Under the pieces are notes generated by a model. It was not told the origin of the DNA, did no database searches, and was given only the letters and a program-made list of their open reading frames with translations. Shown here one piece after another: positions 9,825 through 17,040 of a stretch of DNA of 32,922 nt. Source of the DNA: Phenylobacterium sp. Lineage in GTDB: Bacteria; Pseudomonadota; Alphaproteobacteria; Caulobacterales; Caulobacteraceae. Location of the stretch: assembly GCF_025934275.1 (NCBI RefSeq), contig NZ_JAICYI010000039.1, forward strand, positions 1 through 32,922, in the 5' to 3' direction. A program made the position numbers and the translations under genes. The stretch's first letter is position 1, and each line of letters opens with the position of its first letter.

Positions 9825-11591
9825 ATGTCGAACCCCGATCTGCCGGCCGGCTGGCCCGCCATGTCCATCGATCAGGCGCATGCCCTGCTCACCCAGCCCG
9901 GCAGCCCGCTGGAGACCGAGGAGGTCGTGATCGGCGGCGTGAAGACCAAGGTGTGGAAGAACGCCCCGCCGTCCCTGCGCGCCATCGTCGAGGCGGCCCG
10001 CGCGCACGGCGACAAGATCTATCTCGTGTACGAGGACGAGCGGGTCTCCTACGCCGCCTTCTTCCGCGCCACCGCCCGGCTGGCCCACGCCATGGCCGAC
10101 GCCGGCGTGAAGAAGGGCGACCGCGTCTCGGTGATCATGCGCAACCTGCCGGAGTGGGTGGTCGCCTTCTACGCCGCCGCCTCGCTGGGCGCCGTGGTCA
10201 CCCCGCTGAACGCCTGGTGGACCGGCCCCGAGCTGGAGTACGGCCTGACCGACTCCGGGACCAAGCTCGCCGTCGTCGACGCCGAGCGCTACGAGCGGCT
10301 GGCCGAGCACATCCACAACTGCCCAGACCTGCTGCGCATCTACGTTTCCCGCTGCCGCGGCGACGAGGAGATCGCACATCCGCGCGTCGCCAAGCTGGAG
10401 GACGTGATCGGCGCGCCGAACGACTGGCAGGCCCTGCCGGACGCCGAGTTGCCGCCCGCCGAGGTCGGTCCCGAGGACGACGCCACCATCTTCTACACCT
10501 CCGGCACCACCGGTAAGCCGAAGGGCGCGCTCGCCACCCAGCGGGCGGTCAACACCGCGGTGCTCACCGGCGCGGCCGCGGCGGCCCGCAACTTCCTGCG
10601 GCGGGGCGAGACTCCGCCCGCGCCCGATCCCAACGCGCCGCAGCGTTCGTCCCTGCTCTCGGTGCCGTTCTTCCACGTCACCGGCTGCATGGCGGTGCTC
10701 AATCCCTCCACCTTCGGCGGGGCCAAGTTGGTGATGATGTACAAGTGGGATCCGATCCGCGCCTTCGAGCTGATCGAGCGCGAGAAGATCCAGGCGGCCG
10801 GCGGCGTGCCGACCATCGCCTGGCAGCTGATCGAACATCCGGCGCGGGCGAACTATGACCTGTCGTCGCTAGAGAGCGTGGCGTACGGCGGCGCGCCCTC
10901 GGCGCCCGAGCTGGTGCGGCGGCTGCGCGAGACATTCCCCAAGTCGCAACCCGGTCAGGGCTGGGGCATGACGGAGACCTGCGCCACCGTCACCTCCAAC
11001 GGGGCCGAGGACTACATCAACCGCCCCGACAGCTGCGGCCCCGCCGCGCCCGTCGCCAAGCTCGAGATCCGCAGTCCCGAGGACGGCAAGGCCGTGCTGC
11101 CGGCCGGCGAGGTGGGCGAGCTCTGGTCGTTCGGCCCGATGAACTGCAAGGGCTACTGGAACAAGCCGGAGCCCACCGCCCAGACCTATGTCGACGGCTG
11201 GGTGCGCACCGGCGACCTCGCCCGTCTCGACGAGGAGGGCTTCTGCTACATCATCGACCGGGCCAAGGACATGCTGATCCGCGGCGGCGAGAACATCTAC
11301 TGCGTCGAGGTGGAGAACGTGCTCTACGACCATCCCGCGGTGATGGACGCCGCGGTGGTCGGCAAGCCGCACCGGACGCTCGGCGAAGAGCCCGCCGCGG
11401 TGGTCGGGCTGAAGCCGGGCGCGGAGGCCACGGAGGCCGAGCTCCGCGCCTTCGTGGCCGATCGGCTGGCGGCGTTCAAGGTGCCGGTGGAGATCGTCAT
11501 CCGCCACGAGACCCTGCCGCGCAATCCCAACGGCAAGATCCTCAAGAAAGAGCTCAAGGAGCTGTTCGCGGCGGAGCAGGCGAGCGCCTGA
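9825..11591 (+). CDS. Acyl-CoA synthetase (class I adenylate-forming enzyme)
   Basis: A 588-residue AMP-forming ligase that activates a carboxylic acid as acyl-AMP and then acyl-CoA. The start at 9825 has TAGGAG upstream. Motifs in order: the P-loop-like YTSGTTGKPKGA at 224-235, GQGWGMTET (A5 region), GWVRTGDLARLDEEGF (A7) and DRAKDMLIRGGENIYCVEVE (A8), then the catalytic Lys571 in NPNGKILKKEL near the C-terminus. The overall form resembles long- or medium-chain fatty-acid or aromatic-acid CoA ligases, and the substrate cannot be told from sequence. It lies seven bases upstream of tlyA, suggesting co-transcription without an obvious functional link. Confidence 0.92.
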   Translation: MSNPDLPAGWPAMSIDQAHALLTQPGSPLETEEVVIGGVKTKVWKNAPPSLRAIVEAARAHGDKIYLVYEDERVSYAAFFRATARLAHAMADAGVKKGDRVSVIMRNLPEWVVAFYAAASLGAVVTPLNAWWTGPELEYGLTDSGTKLAVVDAERYERLAEHIHNCPDLLRIYVSRCRGDEEIAHPRVAKLEDVIGAPNDWQALPDAELPPAEVGPEDDATIFYTSGTTGKPKGALATQRAVNTAVLTGAAAAARNFLRRGETPPAPDPNAPQRSSLLSVPFFHVTGCMAVLNPSTFGGAKLVMMYKWDPIRAFELIEREKIQAAGGVPTIAWQLIEHPARANYDLSSLESVAYGGAPSAPELVRRLRETFPKSQPGQGWGMTETCATVTSNGAEDYINRPDSCGPAAPVAKLEIRSPEDGKAVLPAGEVGELWSFGPMNCKGYWNKPEPTAQTYVDGWVRTGDLARLDEEGFCYIIDRAKDMLIRGGENIYCVEVENVLYDHPAVMDAAVVGKPHRTLGEEPAAVVGLKPGAEATEAELRAFVADRLAAFKVPVEIVIRHETLPRNPNGKILKKELKELFAAEQASA

Positions 11592-11598
11592 GGCGCGG

Positions 11599-12333
11599 GT
11601 GGCCAGGAAGCGCGCCGCCGTCCTGCTGGTCGAGCGGGGCTTCTTCGAGAGCCGCGCCAGGGCCCGCGCCGCGATCGAGGCGGGGGGCGTCAGCGCCGAC
11701 GGCCGGCTCGTCGCCAAGCCCTCCGAGCCGCTCGATGAGGCGTCCGAGATTGTCGCAGCCGCCGCGCATCCTTGGGTCGGTCGCGGCGCCCTGAAGCTGC
11801 TGCACGCGTTCGAGGCCTGGCCGCTCGGGGTGGCGGGCGCCGTCGTGCTCGATCTCGGCGCCTCCACCGGCGGCTTCACCGAGGTCTGCCTCGCGCGCGG
11901 CGCCGCCAAGGTCTACGCGGTCGATGTCGGCCGCGGCCAGCTGCATCGCGCGCTGGCCGCCGATCCGCGGGTCGTCAGCCTGGAGGGCCTCGACGCACGG
12001 TCTTTGACCAGTGAGCACATCGCCGAGCCGCCCGGCCTGATCGTGGCCGATCTCAGCTTTATCGGGCTTGCGAAGGCGCTGCCCGCCGCGCTCGCCCTGG
12101 CCGCGCCGGCCGCGGATCTCGTGGCGTTGGTGAAACCGCAGTTCGAGGTCGGGCCGGGACATGTCGGCAAGGGCGGCGTGGTCAGGGATGCGGCCGCGCG
12201 GGACACGGCGCTCGCGGCCGTCGCGGCCTTCCTCGCGGGCGCCGGCTGGCCGGTGCGGGCGAGCGGCGAAAGCCCGATCCCGGGCGGCGACGGCAATCGC
12301 GAATGCCTGGTGTGGGCGCGCCGGGCGTCCTAG
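11599..12333 (+). CDS. tlyA: TlyA-family rRNA 2'-O-methyltransferase
   Basis: A 244-residue protein starting at GTG 11599, seven bases after the acyl-CoA synthetase stop. Residues 1-60 are an S4-like RNA-binding domain (LLVERGFFESRARARAAIEAGGVSADGR). The remainder is a FtsJ/RrmJ-like methyltransferase with SAM motif DLGASTGGFT (85-94). The K-D-K-E tetrad typical of 2'-O-methyltransferases fits K66, D151, K179 and E235. TlyA enzymes methylate ribose of cytidines in 16S and 23S rRNA, and in some bacteria this confers sensitivity to capreomycin. The stop overlaps the stop of the opposite-strand methyltransferase gene by three bases in CTAG. Assignment is strong; exact rRNA sites are unknown. Confidence 0.93.
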   Translation: MARKRAAVLLVERGFFESRARARAAIEAGGVSADGRLVAKPSEPLDEASEIVAAAAHPWVGRGALKLLHAFEAWPLGVAGAVVLDLGASTGGFTEVCLARGAAKVYAVDVGRGQLHRALAADPRVVSLEGLDARSLTSEHIAEPPGLIVADLSFIGLAKALPAALALAAPAADLVALVKPQFEVGPGHVGKGGVVRDAAARDTALAAVAAFLAGAGWPVRASGESPIPGGDGNRECLVWARRAS

Positions 12334-13328
12334 CGCCGCAGCAGCCGCGAGAGCGCGCGGAGCGGTGCGGTCGCCCGCCAGGAGGTCGAGGCGTAAACCG
12401 CCTCCAAGGTCGCCCGCAGTCGCTGGGACTCCGCCGGATCCGCCGTCTCCCCGGCCGCCGGGCCGTCAGTTCGCACGGCGCCGTTCAGCCGGTGCGGCGG
12501 CGCTTCGGCCGCGGCCTGCCCAGGCATCGGGGTCTCCCCGGCCTTGATCCCCACGAACATCGCCCGGGCGGTCTGGTAGTGCCATCCCTCCGGCGACAGG
12601 TAATGCGCTGACCAGTTCAACAGCTGGTCGAAGTCCTCCAGCACGATCGAGAAACCGGCGTCGCGGAGCGAGCGGACCAGCGCGCCCTTGGTCGGCCAGA
12701 ACGAGCGCCGGTTCTCCCACGACGCCCACTTCAGGCTCTCCAGCCGGTCCTTGTCCGCGGCAGGATCGAAATCGTGCTCGGCGTACCAGCGGCCGGGCAG
12801 CCCTTCATGCATCGTGAGCGGTCCCAGATTGAAGGTCCGGACCGCCGGCTCATGGTCGAACTCGGGGGCGACGTGGGTGTCGATGAAGATCGCCTTGCGG
12901 CACGCCAGCGCCATCTCCTGCAGGAACCGGTGCTGGTCCTCCATGTGGTAGTGCAGGCCGACGCAGAAGATCATGTCGAAGGGACCGTAGCGGCCGACGT
13001 TCCAGGCGTCGTCGCGGATGAACCGCAGGTTCGGAAGGCTGGTCCGCGACTTGATGTACTCAGCGTTGGCGATGTTGGCTTCGCGCACGTCGATGCCGGT
13101 GCTGTCCAGCCCGAGCCTGGCGAACTCGGTCGCGAAGCCGCCCTCCAGGCATCCTAGGTCGACGATCGAGCGGCCGGCCCACCCCTCGGGATAGAGCAGC
13201 GGCAGCAGGTTCTTCACGCAGACGTAGTCGCCCATCGTCTCGATCGGGTTCGCCTGCGGGAAGGTGTAGGAGCCGTCGTCCAGCTGGACGTTGTGCGCGG
13301 TGAAGCCGCCGGTCGCCGTGAGCGTCAT
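12330..13328 (-). CDS. Class I SAM-dependent methyltransferase with polysaccharide-enzyme tail
   Basis: A 332-residue protein. The SAM-binding motif VDLGCLEGGFA lies at 56-66, with TGIDVRE as the acidic loop and FDMIFCVGLHYHMEDQ after motif IV, so the fold is a Rossmann methyltransferase. The last 20 residues (ASTSWRATAPLRALSR...) match a tail often seen on glycosyltransferases and other polysaccharide-synthesis enzymes. Before it lies a Pro/Ala-rich linker (about 265-300). A role in methylating a glycan or glycolipid is therefore a reasonable inference, but no sugar cluster adjoins it here. It is convergent with tlyA. The acceptor is unknown. Confidence 0.85.
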   Translation of the reverse strand: MTLTATGGFTAHNVQLDDGSYTFPQANPIETMGDYVCVKNLLPLLYPEGWAGRSIVDLGCLEGGFATEFARLGLDSTGIDVREANIANAEYIKSRTSLPNLRFIRDDAWNVGRYGPFDMIFCVGLHYHMEDQHRFLQEMALACRKAIFIDTHVAPEFDHEPAVRTFNLGPLTMHEGLPGRWYAEHDFDPAADKDRLESLKWASWENRRSFWPTKGALVRSLRDAGFSIVLEDFDQLLNWSAHYLSPEGWHYQTARAMFVGIKAGETPMPGQAAAEAPPHRLNGAVRTDGPAAGETADPAESQRLRATLEAVYASTSWRATAPLRALSRLLRR

Positions 13329-13431
13329 GAGCCGATTATAGGCGAAACCCCCGATCCTCGAAGGCGAGCGGCGAAAAAGACGGCCGCCCGCCGGTTGGCG
13401 AGCGGCCGAGGCGCACAGATGCGGCGTGGAT

Positions 13432-14019
13432 TCAGTTCACGACCTGATAGCGGCCGTTGGCGTCCAGGCAGACGCGGACGAAGCGCTTCTGGACGCGGCC
13501 GTCCGGCAGATAGACCGGACTCTCGGCGAGCGTGCAGCCGTCGTCGGCGGCTTGGCCATCGGCCAGGCGGTACCGCTCGCCATGCCGGCCGTAGGCCCAG
13601 CCGGGCCCGTCGTCGCGGCCCTCGTATTGATAGCTATAGTCGCCATAGGGCGGCTCGGCATTGTAGGCGGCGGGCGGCGGCCCGGGCGGGGGCGGCGGCA
13701 GGGGGACCTGGCGACACGGCGCACTCGACGAGCCGATGCCGGCGCCCACCAGCGCGCCGACCCCGCCGCCGACGAGGCCGCCGTCCGAGCGGTGGTGGTT
13801 CGCCGCCATGTTGGCGCCGACCACCGCGCCCAGGCCGCCGCCGATCAGGGCGCCCACCAGGCCGCGGTTGCTGGATTGCTGCTGGCAGCCCGGATAGCCG
13901 CCGCCGTAGTAGCCGTACTGGCCGTAGGGCTGCGCCTGGGCGGCCACGCCTACCGCGCCCAGCGCTCCCGCGCCGGCGACGGCCGCGATCAGGCCCCTGG
14001 CGAAAGTCTTACGGTTCAT
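13432..14019 (-). CDS. Exported glycine-zipper protein
   Basis: A 195-residue envelope protein. It has a signal peptide (MNRKTFARGLIAAVAGAGALGAVGVAAQAQ), a Tyr/Gly-rich stretch (PYGQYGYYGGGYPG), then two glycine-zipper segments: GLVGALIGGGLGAVVGANMAA and GLVGGGVGALVGAGIG. A run of prolines follows, then a C-terminal domain with two cysteines (DDGCTLAESPVYLPDGRVQKRFVRVC) that could pair. Glycine-zipper proteins of this kind insert in or span outer membrane. The gene is transcribed away from the RNA methyltransferase gene, with a 152-base divergent region between them. The family is clear; the specific role is unknown. Confidence 0.85.
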   Translation of the reverse strand: MNRKTFARGLIAAVAGAGALGAVGVAAQAQPYGQYGYYGGGYPGCQQQSSNRGLVGALIGGGLGAVVGANMAANHHRSDGGLVGGGVGALVGAGIGSSSAPCRQVPLPPPPPGPPPAAYNAEPPYGDYSYQYEGRDDGPGWAYGRHGERYRLADGQAADDGCTLAESPVYLPDGRVQKRFVRVCLDANGRYQVVN

Positions 14020-14171
14020 CTGATCCCTCTCACGAACGCGCCATGCGGCCCGTGGACCGCTCTCCTGGCGGACTATGGCCGGCGTTATCTGAACGGGCCT
14101 TAATCGCCTTGTTCATCTTCGTTTATCTTTGGTTGACGCGGGACGCGCAGCACTGCGGCATGAGGTCCGCC

Positions 14172-15440
14172 ATGCGCCGCCCGCGACCCCAACCGCCCCC
14201 CGCCGGACCGCCGGTCGAGCTCGTCGTCGAAGCCGTGGGCGGGGAGGGCGACGGCGTTGCGGTCGGGCCGACCTACGTGCCCTTCACACTGCCCGGCGAG
14301 CGGGTGCGGGCCGCCGGCGCCGGGGAGCGGCGTACGCTCGTCGAGGTGCTCGAGCCGAGCCTTGAGCGGGTGGCTCCGCCATGCCCGCACTTCCACGCCT
14401 GCGGCGGCTGCGCGCTGCAGCACTGGGCGCCGGCGCCCTATCTCGCCTGGAAGGTCGAGCGGCTGAGGGCGACGCTGGCGCGGCAACGGATCGAGACCGA
14501 GCTGCTCACGGCGTTCGCCGCCAAGCCCGCCAGCCGCCGGCGCCTCGCGCTGCACGCGCGCAAGGGGACCGCGGCGGCCGCCCGGCTGGGCTACAAGGCC
14601 CGCAGGTCCTGGGAGCTGGTCGAGATCGCGGTGTGCCCGATCGCCGAGCCAAGGCTGCAGGTCGCAATCCCCGCCTTGAAGCGCCTCGCCGCGCCGCTCT
14701 TCGAACACCCGAAGTCGGCGCCCACCTTGCATGTCACGCTCACCGACAGCGGCCTCGACGTCGAGATCTCCGGCGTCGAGAGCAGGTCCGGCGGACTCTC
14801 CGCCGACGCACGGGTGCAGCTCGCCGAGCGCGCCGCGGCGGCGGATTTCGCCCGCGTCAGCCTTGACGGCGAAGTCGCCTATCAGGCTCGCGCGCCTCAG
14901 GTGCGGCTGGGTCCCGCCATCGTGGACCTGCCGCCGGGCGCCTTCCTGCAGGCGACGCGGGAGGCCGAGGCCGCGATGGCCGACTTCGTCGCCGAGGCCG
15001 CGGCGGGCGCGCGCCGCATCGCCGACCTCTACTGCGGCGTCGGCACCTTCACGTTCCGGCTGGCGCAGATCGCGCCGGTTCATGCGCTCGACGCCTCCGC
15101 CGAGGCCATCCGCGCGCTCGCCGCCGCCGCCGGTGCGTTGGGCCAGGGGGCCGTCACCACGGAAGTCTGCGACCTGGTCCGCCGGCCGGTGCTCGCCGCC
15201 GAGCTGAAGCGCACCGACGTCGCCGTGTTCGATCCGCCGCGAGCCGGCGCGGCCGAGCAGGCGGCCGAACTCGCCAGGTCCGCCGTCGCCCGCGTGATCG
15301 GCGTCTCCTGCAATCCCGCCACCTTCGCCCGCGATGCGCGCACCCTCATCGAGGCGGGCTTCCGCCTCGCCCGCGTGCTCCCCCTCGACCAGTTCCTCTG
15401 GTCGCCGCACATTGAACTCGTGGGCGTGTTCGATCGCTGA
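14172..15440 (+). CDS. TrmA/RlmD-family RNA 5-methyluridine methyltransferase
   Basis: A 422-residue class I SAM methyltransferase. An in-frame ATG at 14160 is possible, but 14172 is preferred because GAGG lies six bases before it. A TRAM-like N-terminus (VEAVGGEGDGVA...) leads into a cysteine set that should bind a 4Fe-4S cluster: C71, C77, C80 and C155. The SAM motif is ADLYCGVGTFTF (284-295), followed by DPPRAGA (354-360), the nucleophile Cys380 in VSCNP and the base Glu415 in SPHIELV. Enzymes of this group make m5U in 23S rRNA (RlmC/RlmD). Which U is modified here cannot be told. It is convergent with the radical SAM gene, five bases apart. Confidence 0.93.
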   Translation: MRRPRPQPPPAGPPVELVVEAVGGEGDGVAVGPTYVPFTLPGERVRAAGAGERRTLVEVLEPSLERVAPPCPHFHACGGCALQHWAPAPYLAWKVERLRATLARQRIETELLTAFAAKPASRRRLALHARKGTAAAARLGYKARRSWELVEIAVCPIAEPRLQVAIPALKRLAAPLFEHPKSAPTLHVTLTDSGLDVEISGVESRSGGLSADARVQLAERAAAADFARVSLDGEVAYQARAPQVRLGPAIVDLPPGAFLQATREAEAAMADFVAEAAAGARRIADLYCGVGTFTFRLAQIAPVHALDASAEAIRALAAAAGALGQGAVTTEVCDLVRRPVLAAELKRTDVAVFDPPRAGAAEQAAELARSAVARVIGVSCNPATFARDARTLIEAGFRLARVLPLDQFLWSPHIELVGVFDR

Positions 15441-15445
15441 GCGCC

Positions 15446-16522
15446 TCATCCGAACAGTTGCAGCTGATCGCCGGCTTGCGGCGGGATGCGGAAATGGGTC
15501 AGGTCGAGCGGCGGCAGGGGCTCGGCGAGGCCGTAGCGCTGCTTGGCGGTCGCAAAGCGGCGGGACATCAGGGCGGCGATCGGGCCCTCGCCCTTCATGC
15601 GCTTGCCCCACTGGCTGTCGTAGGCCTTGCCGCCGCGGATCTGGCGGATCAGCGACATCACGCGCGATGCGCGATCGGGGTGGTCCGTCGCGAGCCACTC
15701 CTCGAACAGGTCCTTGATCTCGAGGGGCAGGCGGAGCGCGACATAGCCCGCGCCGCGCGCCCCGGCCTCGGCCGCGCGCTGCAGGACCGCCTCCATCTCG
15801 TGGTCGTTCAGGCCGGGGATGCAGGGCGCGAACATGACGATCACCGGAACGCCGGCGCCGGCCAGGCGCCGCACCGCCTCGAGCCGCTTCTCCGGGGTGG
15901 CGGCGCGCGGCTCCATGGAGCGGGCGAGCCTGCGGTCGAGCGTGGTGATCGAGATCGCCACCCGGACCAGGTTTTTCGTTGACATGGACGAGATGACGTC
16001 GAGGTCGCGAAGGATCAGGGCCGACTTGCTGATGATCGAGAAGGGATGGTTGAACCGCTCCAGCACCTCGAGCACCTGACGGGTCACGCGCAGCTTGCGC
16101 TCTTGCGGCTGGTAGGGATCGGTGTTGCCGCCGATATGAATGATTTCAGGCTTGTAGCGGGGATCACTCAGTTCGCGCTCTAGGAGGCGGGCGGCCTCCG
16201 GCTTGAAGAACAGCTTGGATTCGAAGTCGAGCCCGGCGGAGAGGCCCATGTAGGCGTGCGCCGGGCGGGCGTAGCAGTAGATGCAGCCGTGCTCGCAGCC
16301 CCGGTAGGGATTGATCGAGGCGGAGAAGCCGACGTCGGGGCTGTCGTTGTGGGTGATGATCGTCTTCGCCCGCTCGGGCGAGACGCTGGTCGCGATAGCG
16401 GTCGCAAGCGCGTCGTCGGCGGTCCAGCCGTCGTCGAACGCCTCGCGCACCTCGGCCTCGAAGCGGCCGCTGCGGTTGGAGCGGGCGCCGCGCCCGCGGA
16501 TCTGCTGGGTGAAGGTGGTCAC
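15446..16522 (-). CDS. PA0069-family (SplB-like) radical SAM protein with clamp-like C-terminal motif
   Basis: A 358-residue radical SAM protein starting at GTG 16522. The 4Fe-4S site is C76-x3-C80-x2-C83 in GCEHGCIYCYARP, with the family features NPYRGCEHG, GGNTDPYQPQE and STLDRRLARSMEPRAA-like ISITTLDRRLARSMEPRA. This family is related to spore photoproduct lyase, but its reaction is not established to my knowledge. Two features point to DNA: a LexA operator 25 bases upstream of the start, and the final residues QLQLFG, which resemble the QL-x-LF peptide that binds the beta sliding clamp. It is convergent with the RNA methyltransferase and divergent from a small glycosyltransferase-like gene. 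Family assignment is strong; a DNA-repair role is inference. Confidence 0.92.
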   Translation of the reverse strand: MTTFTQQIRGRGARSNRSGRFEAEVREAFDDGWTADDALATAIATSVSPERAKTIITHNDSPDVGFSASINPYRGCEHGCIYCYARPAHAYMGLSAGLDFESKLFFKPEAARLLERELSDPRYKPEIIHIGGNTDPYQPQERKLRVTRQVLEVLERFNHPFSIISKSALILRDLDVISSMSTKNLVRVAISITTLDRRLARSMEPRAATPEKRLEAVRRLAGAGVPVIVMFAPCIPGLNDHEMEAVLQRAAEAGARGAGYVALRLPLEIKDLFEEWLATDHPDRASRVMSLIRQIRGGKAYDSQWGKRMKGEGPIAALMSRRFATAKQRYGLAEPLPPLDLTHFRIPPQAGDQLQLFG

Positions 16523-16546
16523 GGTCCGACGCTAGCGGTTCGTCAG

Positions 16547-16561
16547 GAACAAAACAAGAAC
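16547..16561 (-). promoter_or_regulatory. LexA operator (SOS box)
   Basis: On the minus strand this reads GTTC-TTGTTTT-GTTC, an exact fit to the alphaproteobacterial LexA consensus. It begins 25 bases upstream of the radical SAM start. A GCTAGC (16531-16536) resembling the Caulobacter -10 lies between them, with TTGTTT inside the operator as a possible -35. It is also 38 bases upstream of the divergent gene at 16600. Confidence 0.8.
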
Positions 16562-16599
16562 CAGTTGACGCTCGCCGGTTCCGGCCCGCTGGTGGCGGC

Positions 16600-17040
16600 A
16601 TGCTCTCGGTGGTCATCGACGCGCGCGGCTCGCCCGAGCGGCTGGCCGGCCTGCTGGCCCAGCTGACGGCGGGGGCCGTCGCGGGGCTGGTGCGCGAGGT
16701 GCTGGTGATCGCGGGGCGCGATGCAGCCGGGGTCGAGGCGCTCTGCGAGGCGACCGGCGCGCAGATCGACGGCGAGCTGGCGAGCGCGTTGCAGCGGACC
16801 AAGGCGGACTGGCTCCTCCTGCTGCCGGCGGAGCTGCGTTTCCGCGACGGCTGGGTCGAGCGGCTGCAGGATGCGTTGGCGGCGCGACCGAGACCGGCGC
16901 GCGTGGTCGGCGTCAAGCTGGGCGGAGCGCTCGACCGGGCGGCTCGCGGCGTGCTGGTCCGCCGGCCGCAGGCGCTAGCGCAGCCCGACCTGCATCGGCT
17001 GGGCCGGCGACTGGGCCTCGCCGCCCCGCGCCTCGGCTAG
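16600..17040 (+). CDS. Small glycosyltransferase-like (GT-A fold) protein
   Basis: A 146-residue protein. MLSVVIDARGSPERLAGLLAQLT at the start and TKADWLLLLPAELRFRDGWVERLQDAL in the middle resemble the N-terminal half of family 2 glycosyltransferases. It lacks a clear DxD metal motif (the equivalent position reads LLPAELRF) and is only about half the usual length, so catalysis is doubtful. The last 66 bases overlap the 3' end of the lytic transglycosylase gene on the other strand. It shares the intergenic region with the LexA operator of the radical SAM gene and might be co-regulated. I recall such short proteins being named cell-wall glycosyltransferase in Caulobacteraceae, but the function is not established. 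Confidence 0.65.
   Translation: MLSVVIDARGSPERLAGLLAQLTAGAVAGLVREVLVIAGRDAAGVEALCEATGAQIDGELASALQRTKADWLLLLPAELRFRDGWVERLQDALAARPRPARVVGVKLGGALDRAARGVLVRRPQALAQPDLHRLGRRLGLAAPRLG

Noticed and set aside
14111..14126. GTTC followed by GTTT near 14111, resembling a LexA box.
   Set aside because: The spacing and second half do not match GTTC-N7-GTTC.
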